Assembly (NCBI GenBank): GCA_947500005.1 | Contig: CANMQJ010000002.1 | Location: 269,871 to 333,870, forward strand | From: an uncultured Paracoccaceae bacterium | Lineage (GTDB): Bacteria; Pseudomonadota; Alphaproteobacteria; Rhodobacterales; Rhodobacteraceae | DNA: 64,000 nt | Direction: 5' to 3' | In this document: positions 34,130 through 43,528 of the stretch, in pieces | Numbering within the stretch: position 1 is the first letter of the stretch | Layout: each line of letters opens with the position of its first letter | Translations under genes and position numbers: made by a program | The notes under the pieces: generated by a model | Databases searched by the model: none | What the model saw: the letters and a program-made list of their open reading frames with translations, nothing else | What the model was told of the DNA's origin: nothing

Positions 34130-35290
34130 TCATGCCCCCAGCGCCCTGAGCAGCTCGCGGCTGATGATATGGCGCTGGATCTCGGACGTGCCGTCCCAGA
34201 TCCGCTCGACCCGCGCATCGCGCCAGAACCGTTCCAGGGGATAATCGTCCATCAGCCCCATCCCGCCATGGATCTGGATCGCGGCATCGGTGACCCGCGC
34301 AAGCATCTCGGAGGCATAGAGCTTGGCCGAGGCGATCTCGCGGTTGGCGGGCAGGCCCTTGTCCAGCCGGTCGGCGGCGGCCAGCGTCAGCAGGTCGGCC
34401 GCGTCGATCTCGGTGATCATGTCGGCGATCTGGAAGCTCACCCCCTGGAACTTGCCGATCTTCTGGCCGAATTGCTCGCGCTCGGCGGCGTAGGACAGCG
34501 CATAGTCGAACACGCGGCGCGCGCGGCCGACAGACATGGTGGCGACGGTGATCCGGGTGGCATAGAGCCAGGTGTTCATCACCTCGAACCCGCCATCGAC
34601 CGCGCCCAGAACCTGGGTATCGGGCAGGCGGCAGTCGTCGAATTCCAGGATCATGTTCTTGTAGCCGCGATGGCTGACCGACTTGTAGCCGTCGCGGATG
34701 GTGAAGCCCGGCGTGCCGCGATCGACGAGGAAGGCGGTGATGCGCTTCTTGGGCCCCTTTGGGGTCTGATCTTCGCCGGTGGCAATGAACACGATGATGA
34801 AATCGGCGTGGTCGGCGCCGGAGATGAAATGCTTGGTGCCGTTCACCACCCAGTCGCCGCCATCGCGCACGGCCGCGCATTTCATGCCGCGCACGTCGGA
34901 TCCGGCGCCGGGCTCGGTCATCGCCAGCGCGTCCATCCGCTCGCCGCGCACGGCGGGCATCAGGTAGCGCTCGACCTGTTCGCCCTCGCAGGCCATCAGG
35001 ATGTTCTGCGGCCGGCCGAAGAAATGGTTGAGCGCCATGGAGCCGCGCCCGAGTTCGCGCTCGACCAGCGCGAATTCCAGGTGGCTCAGGCCCGCGCAGC
35101 CCACGCTTTCGGGGAAGTTGCAGGCGTAGAAGCCCAGGTCGAGCGTCTTGCGCTTGATCTCCGCCGCGATCTCGGCGGGTACCTCGCCGCTGCGTTCGAC
35201 CAGCTCCTCATGCGGGTAGATCTCCTTTTCGACGAAGCTGCGCACCGTCGAGACGATCATTTCCTGCTCTTCGCTCAGCCCGTATTGCAT
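34130..35290 (-). CDS. Acyl-CoA dehydrogenase
   Basis: A 386-residue flavoprotein dehydrogenase. It has MTEPGAGSDVRGMKCAAV (FAD/substrate loop), GTKHFISGADHADFIIVF, AYAAEREQFGQKIGKFQGVS-type helices (seen as SYAAEREQFGQKIGKFQ) and IHGGMGLMDDYPLERFWRD. The usual catalytic Glu before GT is Asp here (ERIWDGTSEIQ), a variant known in some subfamilies. It would oxidise the CoA ester made by the ligase downstream; a crotonobetainyl-CoA/butyrobetainyl-CoA role is inferred from CaiD. AAGGAG lies 6 bases before the ATG. Divergent from the GlxA-type regulator. Confidence 0.88.
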   Translation of the reverse strand: MQYGLSEEQEMIVSTVRSFVEKEIYPHEELVERSGEVPAEIAAEIKRKTLDLGFYACNFPESVGCAGLSHLEFALVERELGRGSMALNHFFGRPQNILMACEGEQVERYLMPAVRGERMDALAMTEPGAGSDVRGMKCAAVRDGGDWVVNGTKHFISGADHADFIIVFIATGEDQTPKGPKKRITAFLVDRGTPGFTIRDGYKSVSHRGYKNMILEFDDCRLPDTQVLGAVDGGFEVMNTWLYATRITVATMSVGRARRVFDYALSYAAEREQFGQKIGKFQGVSFQIADMITEIDAADLLTLAAADRLDKGLPANREIASAKLYASEMLARVTDAAIQIHGGMGLMDDYPLERFWRDARVERIWDGTSEIQRHIISRELLRALGA

Positions 35291-35344
35291 GGGTGCTCCT
35301 TTTTGCGTGTTGGCGCGATCGTGCCGGGGCTTGCCGGCAGGACC

Positions 35345-36310
35345 ATGCAGGATTACCCCTTTATCATGCAGAAATGGACGAAATCGCCCGCCGCGACGCA
35401 GCATATCGGTGTGCTTCTGTTCGACGGCTTCTCGAATCACTGCCTCGCCAACACGGTGGAGCCGTTGCGGGCGGCCAATACGCTCTCGGGCGCGGCGCTT
35501 TACGCCTGGCAGGTGCTGGGGCTGGGGACGGCGCCCGTCACCTCCTCCTCGGGGTTTTCGGTCACGCCGCAGGCGCGGCTGAGCCATGCGCGGGGCGACA
35601 TGCTGATGATCATGCCTTCCTACGGGTTCCGCGATCATGCGAACTGGACGGCGCAGGCGGGGTTGCGCGCCGCATCCGGCCGGTTCGGCACGCTGGTGGG
35701 CCTCGACACGGGCAGCTGGCTGATGGCCGAGGCGGGGCTGCTCGACGGGTATCGCGCGACGATCCACTGGGAGGAGCTGACCGGCTTCGCCGAGCGGTTT
35801 CCGCAGGTGGCCGTGGAGCGGCAACGGTTCCTGGTCGATCGTGACCGGATCACCTGTTCGGGGGCGATGGCGGCCTTCGACATGGTGATGGTTTTTATCG
35901 CGCGCGATCACGGGCAGGCGCTGGCGCTGGAGGTGGCGCAACTGTTCATGACGCGCGATTCGGCGCGGTCGCATGGCGGGATGGCTGCGTCCTCCTCGGC
36001 GGTGAACCGGGCGCTGGCGCTGATGCAGGAACATCTCGAGGAGCCGCTCCCCATCCCCGAGATCGCCCGCCGCCTCGGCCGCACGCAGAAGGCGCTCGAG
36101 GCGCGGATGCGAGCCGAGCTGGGGGCGGGGCCGGCCGTGGTCTATCGCCGGCTGCGGCTGAACGTCGCGCGGAAACTCGCGGCCGAGACGACGCTGCCGA
36201 TCTCGGAAATCGCGCTCAGATCCGGCTATGCCGATGCCAGCGCGATGACGCGCGCCTTTCGGGCCGAGTTCGGCCAGGCGCCCACGGCGCTGCGCCAATC
36301 GCCGGGCTGA
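35345..36310 (+). CDS. GlxA-type AraC-family transcriptional regulator
   Basis: A 321-residue regulator with an N-terminal DJ-1/PfpI-like domain (HIGVLLFDGFSNHCLANTVEPLR, and the elbow region VGLDTGSWLMAEAGLLDG). The C-terminal AraC double HTH has LPIPEIARRLGRTQKALEARM and LPISEIALRSGYADASAMTRAF. Such regulators often sense a catabolic intermediate, including carnitine and betaines in some bacteria. It is divergent from the acyl-CoA dehydrogenase by 54 bases, so it most likely controls that operon. Two ATGs are possible (35345 and 35366); AGGA precedes the first. Confidence 0.86.
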   Translation: MQDYPFIMQKWTKSPAATQHIGVLLFDGFSNHCLANTVEPLRAANTLSGAALYAWQVLGLGTAPVTSSSGFSVTPQARLSHARGDMLMIMPSYGFRDHANWTAQAGLRAASGRFGTLVGLDTGSWLMAEAGLLDGYRATIHWEELTGFAERFPQVAVERQRFLVDRDRITCSGAMAAFDMVMVFIARDHGQALALEVAQLFMTRDSARSHGGMAASSSAVNRALALMQEHLEEPLPIPEIARRLGRTQKALEARMRAELGAGPAVVYRRLRLNVARKLAAETTLPISEIALRSGYADASAMTRAFRAEFGQAPTALRQSPG

Positions 36311-36313
36311 CCC

Positions 36314-36385
36314 GCAGCGCGTCAGCGCTGCCCGGCCCAACCGCCGGGGGCGCATCTGCGATGCGTGCCCGGCGGGCGGGAGCGC
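36314..36385 (+). repeat. Dispersed palindromic repeat, copy 1
   Basis: Follows the regulator stop. Shared blocks are CCCGGCCCAACCG (36331), GCGCATCTGCGATGCG (36350, a perfect hairpin) and CGGGCGGGAGCGC (36373). The second copy, 60091-60160, has the blocks in the same order and almost the same spacing. Both follow plus-strand genes. Confidence 0.6.
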
Positions 36386-36389
36386 CTCG

Positions 36390-37145
36390 TCATTGGGCGT
36401 AGCTCGAACCCTCATCGTCGAGGATGGCCTTGAGCTCGGACAGGTGGCGTTCGTCCTGTTCGGGATAGGCCTCCAGCTCGCGTGCCGTCTTCTCGGCGAC
36501 CTCGTCGCTGAGCACGCGCAAAGGCTGGCCGGTCTGGAGCGCGCGGATATAGGTCTCGGCCGCGCGTTCGAAGTAATAGAGCCGGTTGAAGGTCTCGGCC
36601 ACGGTCTGGCCGATCACCATGACGCCGTGATTGCCCATGATCAGCACTTTCTTCGCCGGGTCCGAGAGCAGCTCGGCACAGCGCTGCGCCTCTTCCTCGA
36701 AGGCGAGCCCACCGTAATGCTCGTCTATGACGTAGCGGTTGAAGAAGGTGGCGCAGTTCTGGTCGATCGGCGGCAGGCGCGAATCCGCGAGCGCGGCCAG
36801 AACCGTGGCGTGGATCGAATGGACATGCATCGCGCAGCGCGCATGGGGGCAGAGCCTGTGCAGCGTGCCGTGCAGCCCCCAGGCGGTGGGGTCGGGGGCG
36901 TCGGGCGCCTCCATCGTGGCGGGATCGTTTGCGTCGAGCAGCAGCAGGTCGGAGGCGCGGATGCGGGCGAAATGCATCTGGTTGGGGTTCATCAGGAATT
37001 GCGTGCCATCCTCGTTCACCGCGAGGCTGAAATGGTTGGCCACGCCTTCATGCATGTCGAGCCGGGCGGTCCAGCGGAAGGCGGCGGCGAGGTCCACCCT
37101 CTCCTGCCAGTGCTCGATATTGGGAAGCGGGGTCACGGCGCGCAT
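36390..37145 (-). CDS. Class II aldolase/adducin-family protein
   Basis: A 251-residue protein with the zinc-dependent class II aldolase fold. Metal ligands are in CAMHVHSIHATVLAAL (HVH pair) and a later His in IMGNHGVMVIGQTVAE; the N-terminal ARLDMHEGVANHFSLAV block is typical of the adducin-like branch. It may cleave or epimerise a sugar or hydroxy-acid phosphate, or be a decarboxylase. It is just outside the CaiD cluster, behind the regulator and on the opposite strand; a link to that pathway is only positional. AGGAG precedes the ATG at 37145. Confidence 0.85.
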   Translation of the reverse strand: MRAVTPLPNIEHWQERVDLAAAFRWTARLDMHEGVANHFSLAVNEDGTQFLMNPNQMHFARIRASDLLLLDANDPATMEAPDAPDPTAWGLHGTLHRLCPHARCAMHVHSIHATVLAALADSRLPPIDQNCATFFNRYVIDEHYGGLAFEEEAQRCAELLSDPAKKVLIMGNHGVMVIGQTVAETFNRLYYFERAAETYIRALQTGQPLRVLSDEVAEKTARELEAYPEQDERHLSELKAILDDEGSSYAQ

Positions 37146-37261
37146 CTCTGTCTCCTCCGAAGGGTCGCGTTGGGACCGCCCATCGGGCCTTGCGGGCCTT
37201 CTTGCCGGAAAGCGCGATGGGCGGCGTCGGCGCGAAGAGTGCCCGGATGCGGCGCGGATTG

Positions 37262-38560
37262 CTAGAGCCGGAGGTCGCTTTCGCTGCGCGCGAAGGCGGC
37301 CTTCATGTCGAAGACCACCCCGTCTTCCGAGGCCAGCGCCCGGAGCCGGGCCGGGCCGAGCTCCACGAATTCGCGATGCGGCACGGCGAGCACCACCGCG
37401 TCATAGCCGCCCCGGGCCGGGATCTCGGGCAGGACCGTTTCGCCCAGCGTCGCGCGCGCCTCGGCCTCGTTCACGCGGCCGTCGCAGATCTCGACCTGCA
37501 GCCCGAAGCCGCGCAGCACGGCGGCCATTTCCACGACTTTGGTGTTGCGGATGTCGGGGCAGTTCTCCTTGAAGGTCACGCCGAGGATCAGCACGCGAGC
37601 GCCCTTCAGCACCATGCCCTTGCCGATCATCGCCTTGATCAGCCGGTCGGCGGCCACGCGGGACATGCCGTCATTGATCTCGCGGCTGGTGCGGATGATG
37701 TCGGGGATGTAACCGGTCGCCATCGACTTGTGCACCAGGTAATAGGGATCGACCCCGATGCAGTGCCCGCCGACGAGGCCGGGGCTGAGCCGCATGAAGT
37801 TCCACTTGGTGGCGGCGGCGTCCAGAACCTCGGTGGTGTCGATGCCCAGATGCGAGAAGACGATGGACAACTCGTTGACCAGCGCGATCGAGACGTCGCG
37901 CTGCACGTTCTCGATCACCTTGGCGGCCTCGGCCACCTTGATGCTGGTGGCCTTGAAGGTGCCGGCGGTGATGATGCTGCGATAGAGCCGGTCGATCAGC
38001 TCGGCCACCTCGGGGGTCGAGCCCGAGGTGACCTTGGTGATGCTGGGCAGCGGGCGCGTCCTGTCGCCGGGATTGATGCGCTCGGGGCTGTAGCCGGCGA
38101 AGAAGTCGCGGTTGAAGGTCAGGCCCGAGGCGGCCTCGACCACCGGCAGGCAATCCTCTTCGGTCGCACCGGGATAGACGGTGGATTCGTAGATGACGAT
38201 GCCGCCGCGCCCGATGGCCCCGCCCACGGTACGCGAGGCGGCGAGCAATGGGCGCAGGTCGGGCTGGTGATGCGTGTCGATGGGGGTGGGCACCGCGACG
38301 ATGAATGTGTTGCAGCCTTTCAGGTCTTCGGGGTCGGCGGAAAAGGTCAGCCCGTCGGCCCCGCGCAGCTGGTCCGGCGTGACCTCGCCCGTGGCGTCAT
38401 GGCCCGCTTGCAGCCGGGCGATGCGGTCGGCGTCGATATCGAAGCCGAGCGTGGGGCGCAGCCTGCCGAACTCCACCGCCAGCGGCAGGCCGACATAGCC
38501 CAGCCCGATGACCGCAACGCGGAGATCTTCGAGCGCGGGAACGGGCGTGGGAGCGGTCAT
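37262..38560 (-). CDS. UDP-N-acetylhexosamine 6-dehydrogenase (TviB/WbpO type)
   Basis: A 432-residue nucleotide-sugar dehydrogenase that oxidises C6 of a UDP-HexNAc to the uronate. RVAVIGLGYVGLPLAVEFG is the NAD site, VYESTVYPGATEEDCLPV and GYSPERINPGD are typical, the catalytic Cys is in GGHCIGVDPYY, and GVTFKENCPDIRNTKVV forms the UDP site. The sequence follows Salmonella TviB (UDP-GlcNAc dehydrogenase) more than WecC. The gene after wecB, which it nearly abuts; an alternative start at 38605 would overlap wecB. Confidence 0.88.
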   Translation of the reverse strand: MTAPTPVPALEDLRVAVIGLGYVGLPLAVEFGRLRPTLGFDIDADRIARLQAGHDATGEVTPDQLRGADGLTFSADPEDLKGCNTFIVAVPTPIDTHHQPDLRPLLAASRTVGGAIGRGGIVIYESTVYPGATEEDCLPVVEAASGLTFNRDFFAGYSPERINPGDRTRPLPSITKVTSGSTPEVAELIDRLYRSIITAGTFKATSIKVAEAAKVIENVQRDVSIALVNELSIVFSHLGIDTTEVLDAAATKWNFMRLSPGLVGGHCIGVDPYYLVHKSMATGYIPDIIRTSREINDGMSRVAADRLIKAMIGKGMVLKGARVLILGVTFKENCPDIRNTKVVEMAAVLRGFGLQVEICDGRVNEAEARATLGETVLPEIPARGGYDAVVLAVPHREFVELGPARLRALASEDGVVFDMKAAFARSESDLRL

Positions 38561-38594
38561 GGCGTCGTTACTCGCAAGGGCGGCAGGCTTTTGT

Positions 38595-39734
38595 CTATTG
38601 GCCATCCGGGGCGGTGGCAAGGCGGTCGCTCAGGGCCTGCGCGATCCGTTCGGCGGCGTGCCCGTCGCCATAGGGGTTGAGCGCGTGCGCCATCGCCTCA
38701 TGCGCGCGGCGGTCGGTGAGCAGGTGCATCGCCTCGGCGTGGATCTTGTCGGCGTCGGTGCCGACGAGGCGCACGGTGCCCGCCTCGACCGCCTCGGGCC
38801 GTTCGGTCGTCTCGCGCATGACGAGGACGGGGATGCCGAGGCTGGGCGCCTCCTCCTGCACGCCGCCGGAATCGGTCAGGATCAGGTGGGCCTGCCGCAT
38901 CAGCCAGACGAAGGGGAGGTAGTCCTGCGGTTCAACCAGGTGGATGGTCGGGATGTGGCCCAGCAGGCGGCGGACCGGCTCCTGCACGTTCGGGTTCAGG
39001 TGAACCGGATAGACGATCTGCGCCTCGCTCTGCTGCGCGATGCGGCGCAGGGCGGTGCAGATATTCTCGAACCCCTGCCCGAAATTCTCGCGCCGGTGGC
39101 CGGTGACGAGGATCAGCTTGCGCGCGGGATCGAGGAAGGGGAAGCGCGCGCGCATCGCGGCGTCGAGGGTCGGGTCGGCATCGAAGCGGGCGGTGATGTC
39201 AAGCAGGGCGTCGATGACGGTATTGCCGGTGACGAGGATGCGGTCGGGTGCGACACCTTCGGCCAGAAGCGCATGGCGCGCGGTTTCCGTGGGCGCAAAG
39301 TGAAGATCGGCCAGCCGCCCGACAAGCGAGCGGTTCATCTCCTCGGGCCAGGGCGCAAGGGGGTTGCCGGTGCGCAGCCCGGCCTCGACATGGGCCACGG
39401 GCACCCGGGCGTAGAACCCCGCCAGCGCGGCGGCCATGGTGGTCGTGGTGTCGCCATGGACCAGCAGGCGGTCATGGGGATCCGCGGTCAGGATGCCGCG
39501 CAGCGCAAGCAGGATGGCGGCGGTGATGTCGGTCAGGTCCTGCCCCGGCGTCATGATGTCCAGGTCGAAATCCGGGGTGATCGCGAAGAGGTCGAGCACC
39601 TGGTCGAGCATCTGGCGATGCTGGGCGGTGACGCAGACACGCGTCTCGATCCCCTCGGTTTGTTTCAGGCGGCGGATCACCGGCGCCATCTTGATGGCCT
39701 CGGGGCGGGTTCCGAATATGACGAGGATCTTCAC
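38595..39734 (-). CDS. wecB: Non-hydrolysing UDP-N-acetylglucosamine 2-epimerase
   Basis: A 379-residue GT-B-fold enzyme interconverting UDP-GlcNAc and UDP-ManNAc. [34 protein letters not shown], the [17 protein letters not shown] block, [10 protein letters not shown], the [12 protein letters not shown] nucleotide site and [20 protein letters not shown] are all present. It is the first gene of a two-gene minus-strand unit with the dehydrogenase; together they would make a UDP-HexNAc uronic acid. The start is 188 bases from the divergent glmM. Confidence 0.93.
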   Translation of the reverse strand: MKILVIFGTRPEAIKMAPVIRRLKQTEGIETRVCVTAQHRQMLDQVLDLFAITPDFDLDIMTPGQDLTDITAAILLALRGILTADPHDRLLVHGDTTTTMAAALAGFYARVPVAHVEAGLRTGNPLAPWPEEMNRSLVGRLADLHFAPTETARHALLAEGVAPDRILVTGNTVIDALLDITARFDADPTLDAAMRARFPFLDPARKLILVTGHRRENFGQGFENICTALRRIAQQSEAQIVYPVHLNPNVQEPVRRLLGHIPTIHLVEPQDYLPFVWLMRQAHLILTDSGGVQEEAPSLGIPVLVMRETTERPEAVEAGTVRLVGTDADKIHAEAMHLLTDRRAHEAMAHALNPYGDGHAAERIAQALSDRLATAPDGQ

Positions 39735-39922
39735 GGCGCGGCCTTCCCTGCGGTTCCGGCTTTGGTCCTGACTAGCCGTTGGGCGGAGGATTGCAAACCC
39801 GACGCCCCGCCAGCCGACAGTGAGGTGACACCGGGGACCGAAATCGTGTATCCCGTTGCGACGCCCCGGCCGGACCCTGGCCCGCTCGGGAGCACGGCCG
39901 CAATCGCAAGGATATCCGCCGC

Positions 39923-41269
39923 ATGACTCGCAAGCTTTTCGGAACCGACGGGGTGCGCGGACGCGCCAACGAGTTTCCGCTGACCGCCTCGACCATCCTG
40001 ACGCTCGCCTCGGCGGTGGGGCAGTATTTCAACCGCGACCAGAAGCGGCACAGGGTGGTGATCGGCAAGGATACGCGTCGGTCCTGCTACATGCTGGAAA
40101 ATGCGCTGACCGCCGGGTTCACCGCGGCGGGGATGGACGTGTTCGCCCTTGGGCCCATCCCCACGCCCGGCGTCGGCCGGCTGACACATTCGATGCGCGC
40201 GGATCTGGGGGTGATGATCTCGGCCTCGCACAATCCGCATTACGACAACGGGATCAAGTTCTTCGGGCCGGACGGCTACAAGCTGGACGATGCGGCCGAG
40301 GCCGAGATCGAGGCGCTGATGATGCAGAACATCGCGCCGGTCGACGCGATGGACATCGGGCGGGTCACCCGCCTGAACGATTCCATCGGGCGCTATGTCG
40401 AATATGCCAAGACCACCATCGCCGATCGCGGGCGGGGCCGGCTGACGGGACTGAAGGTGGTGCTGGATTGCGCCAACGGGGCCGCCTACAAGGTCGCGCC
40501 GGCCGTGTTGTGGGAGCTGGGCGCCGAGGTGATCCCGATCGGGGTCAGCCCCAACGGCTACAACATCAACGACGGCTGCGGGTCGACCCATCCGGACAAG
40601 GCGGCCATCGCGGTGCTGGAGAACAAGGCCGATGTGGGTATCTGCCTGGATGGCGATGCCGACCGGATCGCCATCATCGACGAGACCGGCGCCGTGGTGG
40701 ATGGCGACCAGATCATGGCCTTGCTGGCCGCGGACTGGTCAGCCTCGGGCAAGCTGCGCTACAACACGTTGGTGGCGACGGTGATGTCCAACCTGGGGCT
40801 GGAGCGCTACCTGTCGGGGCTGAGCGTGGGGATGCGGCGGACGCCGGTGGGCGACCGCTATGTCGTCGAGGTGATGCGCAAGGAAGGCTTCAACCTGGGC
40901 GGCGAGCAGTCGGGCCATATCGTGATGACCGATTACGCCACGACCGGCGACGGGCTGGTGACGGGCTTGCAGTTCCTGTCGATGCTCAGGGCCAGCGGGC
41001 GCCCGGCGAGCGAATTGACCAACGTTTTCGAGAAGGTGCCGCAGATCCTGGAGAACGTGCGCTTCGCGCGCGACACCGCGCCGCTGGAAAACCCCATCGT
41101 GCAGAAGGTGATCCGGGAGGGCGAGGCGCGGCTGGGAAGCACCGGGCGGCTGCTGATCCGGAAATCGGGCACCGAGCCGCTGATCCGGGTGATGGGCGAA
41201 AGCGAGGATCGTGACCTGTTGGGCGAGGTGATCGCCGATATCGCGAAATCGGTGGCCGAGGCGGGCTGA
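39923..41269 (+). CDS. glmM: Phosphoglucosamine mutase
   Basis: A 448-residue phosphohexomutase that converts glucosamine 6-phosphate to the 1-phosphate. It begins with [18 protein letters not shown]. The phospho-Ser is in [17 protein letters not shown], the metal loop is [12 protein letters not shown], the sugar loop is [12 protein letters not shown], and the phosphate site is [14 protein letters not shown]. It supplies UDP-GlcNAc for peptidoglycan and for the WecB route next door; GlmS is at 58 kb in this window. Confidence 0.95.
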   Translation: MTRKLFGTDGVRGRANEFPLTASTILTLASAVGQYFNRDQKRHRVVIGKDTRRSCYMLENALTAGFTAAGMDVFALGPIPTPGVGRLTHSMRADLGVMISASHNPHYDNGIKFFGPDGYKLDDAAEAEIEALMMQNIAPVDAMDIGRVTRLNDSIGRYVEYAKTTIADRGRGRLTGLKVVLDCANGAAYKVAPAVLWELGAEVIPIGVSPNGYNINDGCGSTHPDKAAIAVLENKADVGICLDGDADRIAIIDETGAVVDGDQIMALLAADWSASGKLRYNTLVATVMSNLGLERYLSGLSVGMRRTPVGDRYVVEVMRKEGFNLGGEQSGHIVMTDYATTGDGLVTGLQFLSMLRASGRPASELTNVFEKVPQILENVRFARDTAPLENPIVQKVIREGEARLGSTGRLLIRKSGTEPLIRVMGESEDRDLLGEVIADIAKSVAEAG

Positions 41270-41364
41270 GGCCCGGCGAAACGGCCAAAGGTGGACTTTC
41301 CCCCCTGAAACGTCCTAGTCGAAGCATGGGTGCGGGAGAGCCGCGCCGCGGATCGGGGCACGGC

Positions 41365-42483
41365 ATGAAGAAAGCACTCATCACGGGCATCACGGGACAG
41401 GACGGGTCCTATCTGGCGGAATTCCTGCTGGAAAAGGGCTATGAGGTGCATGGCATCAAGCGCCGCGCCTCGCTGTTCAACACCCAGCGGATCGACCATA
41501 TCTATCAGGATCCGCATGAGCGGAAGGCGCGGCTGCACCTGCATTACGGCGATCTGAGCGACAGTTCGAACCTGACCCGGATCATGCGCGAGGTGGAGCC
41601 CGATGAGGTCTATAACCTCGGCGCGCAAAGCCATGTGGCGGTGAGTTTCGAGTCGCCCGAATACACGGCGGATGTCGATGCGCTGGGAACCCTGCGCCTG
41701 CTGGAGGCGGTGCGGTTCCTCGGCCTCGAGGGGCAGACGCGGTTCTACCAGGCCTCGACCTCGGAGCTGTACGGGCTGGTGCAGGAGACACCGCAGAAGG
41801 AGACGACACCGTTCTATCCGCGCTCGCCCTATGCGGTGGCCAAGCTTTACTCCTATTGGATCACGGTGAATTACCGCGAGGCTTACGGGATGTATGCCTG
41901 CAACGGGATCCTGTTCAATCACGAGAGCCCGCGCCGCGGCGAGACCTTCGTGACGCGCAAGATCACGCGGGGGCTGGCCAATATCGCGCAGGGGCTGGAG
42001 CCGTGCCTCTACATGGGCAATATCGACGCGCTGCGCGACTGGGGCCATGCCAAGGATTACGTGCGGATGCAGTGGATGATGCTGCAACAGGACGCGCCCG
42101 AGGATTTCGTGATCGCCACCGGCAAGCAGTATTCCGTGCGCCAGTTCATTGAATGGTCGGCGCAGGAGCTGGGCCTGACGCTGGAGTTCTCGGGCGAGGG
42201 CGTGGACGAGATCGCCACCGTCGCGGCGGTGGAGGGCGACCGGGCCCCGGCGCTGAAACCCGGCGACGTGGTGATGCGGATCGACCCGCGCTATTTCCGG
42301 CCCGCCGAGGTCGAGACGCTGTTGGGCGATCCGTCCCGCGCCAAGCAGAAACTGGGCTGGGAGCCGGAGATCACCGTGCAGGAGATGTGCGCCGAGATGG
42401 TGCGCGAGGACCTGGCCGCCGCACGGCGTCATGCGCTGCTCAAGGAGCACGGGTTGGCCCTGCCCTTCTCGGTGGAGGGCTGA
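41365..42483 (+). CDS. gmd: GDP-mannose 4,6-dehydratase
   Basis: A 372-residue SDR-type dehydratase that converts GDP-D-mannose to GDP-4-keto-6-deoxymannose. [19 protein letters not shown] is the NADP site, then [16 protein letters not shown], the catalytic [20 protein letters not shown] and [15 protein letters not shown] with Tyr and Lys, and [20 protein letters not shown]. The start at 41365 gives the usual length; a longer frame upstream is not conserved. It precedes fcl by 3 bases and shares its substrate with manC on the other strand. Confidence 0.96.
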   Translation: MKKALITGITGQDGSYLAEFLLEKGYEVHGIKRRASLFNTQRIDHIYQDPHERKARLHLHYGDLSDSSNLTRIMREVEPDEVYNLGAQSHVAVSFESPEYTADVDALGTLRLLEAVRFLGLEGQTRFYQASTSELYGLVQETPQKETTPFYPRSPYAVAKLYSYWITVNYREAYGMYACNGILFNHESPRRGETFVTRKITRGLANIAQGLEPCLYMGNIDALRDWGHAKDYVRMQWMMLQQDAPEDFVIATGKQYSVRQFIEWSAQELGLTLEFSGEGVDEIATVAAVEGDRAPALKPGDVVMRIDPRYFRPAEVETLLGDPSRAKQKLGWEPEITVQEMCAEMVREDLAAARRHALLKEHGLALPFSVEG

Positions 42484-42486
42484 GCG

Positions 42487-43455
42487 ATGCGGGTCTATGT
42501 GGCGGGCCATCGCGGCATGGTGGGCGGCGCGATCCTGCGCCGGCTGGAGGCGCGGCGCGACAAGGGCGAGGATCTGGAGCTGATCACCCGGACCCATGCC
42601 GAACTGGACCTGACGGACCAGGCGGCGGTGCGGGGGTTCATGGAAGAGGTCCGGCCCGAGGTGGTGATCCTGGCGGCCGCCAAGGTGGGGGGCATCCATG
42701 CCAACAACACCTACCCGGCCGAGTTTATCTATGAAAACCTGATGATCGAATGCAACGTGATCCACCAGGCCTTTGCCGCCGGGGTCACGCGGCTGCTGCA
42801 ACTGGGCTCTTCCTGCATCTATCCGCGCGCCGTGCCGCAGCCGATGCGCGAGGATGCGCTGCTGACCGGCGTGCTGGAGCCCACGAACGAGCCCTATGCG
42901 GTGGCCAAGATCGCGGGCATCAAGCTGTGCGAAAGCTACAACCGGCAATACGGGGTCGATTACCGCTCCGTGATGCCCACGAACCTTTACGGGCCGGGCG
43001 ATAATTTCCACCCCGAGAACAGCCACGTCCTGCCCGCGCTGATCCGCCGGTTCCACGAGGCCGCGCGGGACGGGGCCGAGAGCGTGACGATCTGGGGCAC
43101 GGGCACCCCCCGGCGCGAGTTCCTGCATGTCGACGACATGGCCGAGGCGTCGCTCTTCGTGCTGGACCTGGATGCCGGGAGCTATGCCGCGAACACCCAA
43201 CCGATGCTGAGCCATATCAACGTGGGCACGGGCGAGGATATCGCGATCCTCGACCTGGCGCGGATGGTGGCCGAGGTCACCGGCTTCGAGGGCCGGATCG
43301 AGACCGACCCCAGCAAGCCAGACGGAACGATGCGCAAGCTGATGGATGTGAGCCGGCTGGCCGAAATGGGCTGGACCGCGCGGATCGGCCTGCGCGAGGG
43401 GGTCGAGGAGACCTATCGCTGGTTCCTGGCGAACCAGGACCGATTCAGGAGGTAG
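42487..43455 (+). CDS. fcl: GDP-L-fucose synthase
   Basis: A 322-residue bifunctional epimerase-reductase that finishes GDP-L-fucose synthesis. [18 protein letters not shown] is the NADP site, [19 protein letters not shown] is the second hallmark, and the active site is SSCIYPR, then [14 protein letters not shown] with Tyr and Lys. [19 protein letters not shown] binds the sugar. It follows gmd by 3 bases. A GTAGGGTGGGG-type hairpin repeat and then the convergent manC gene come after it. Confidence 0.96.
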   Translation: MRVYVAGHRGMVGGAILRRLEARRDKGEDLELITRTHAELDLTDQAAVRGFMEEVRPEVVILAAAKVGGIHANNTYPAEFIYENLMIECNVIHQAFAAGVTRLLQLGSSCIYPRAVPQPMREDALLTGVLEPTNEPYAVAKIAGIKLCESYNRQYGVDYRSVMPTNLYGPGDNFHPENSHVLPALIRRFHEAARDGAESVTIWGTGTPRREFLHVDDMAEASLFVLDLDAGSYAANTQPMLSHINVGTGEDIAILDLARMVAEVTGFEGRIETDPSKPDGTMRKLMDVSRLAEMGWTARIGLREGVEETYRWFLANQDRFRR

Positions 43456-43472
43456 CGCCGCCCGCAGGGGGC

Positions 43473-43495
43473 GGTGGAGTGGAACCCCACCCTAC
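43473..43495 (-). repeat. GTAGGGTGGGG hairpin repeat, copy 1
   Basis: On the minus strand it reads GTAGGGTGGGGTTCCAC followed by TCCACC; the arms GGTGGGG and CCNCACC can pair with one mismatch. It lies in the gap between the convergent fcl and manC genes, next to a CCGCCC/GGGCGG stem (43459-43474). The second copy is at 62073-62095. Confidence 0.5.
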
Positions 43496-43528
43496 ACCCA
43501 ACCCCCCGGTGGACGCAGCGTGTGGCGG

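Noticed and set aside
32119..34149. A 676-codon plus-strand frame
   Set aside because: Antisense to the NDP-forming ligase, which carries conserved motifs; the plus-strand translation has none.
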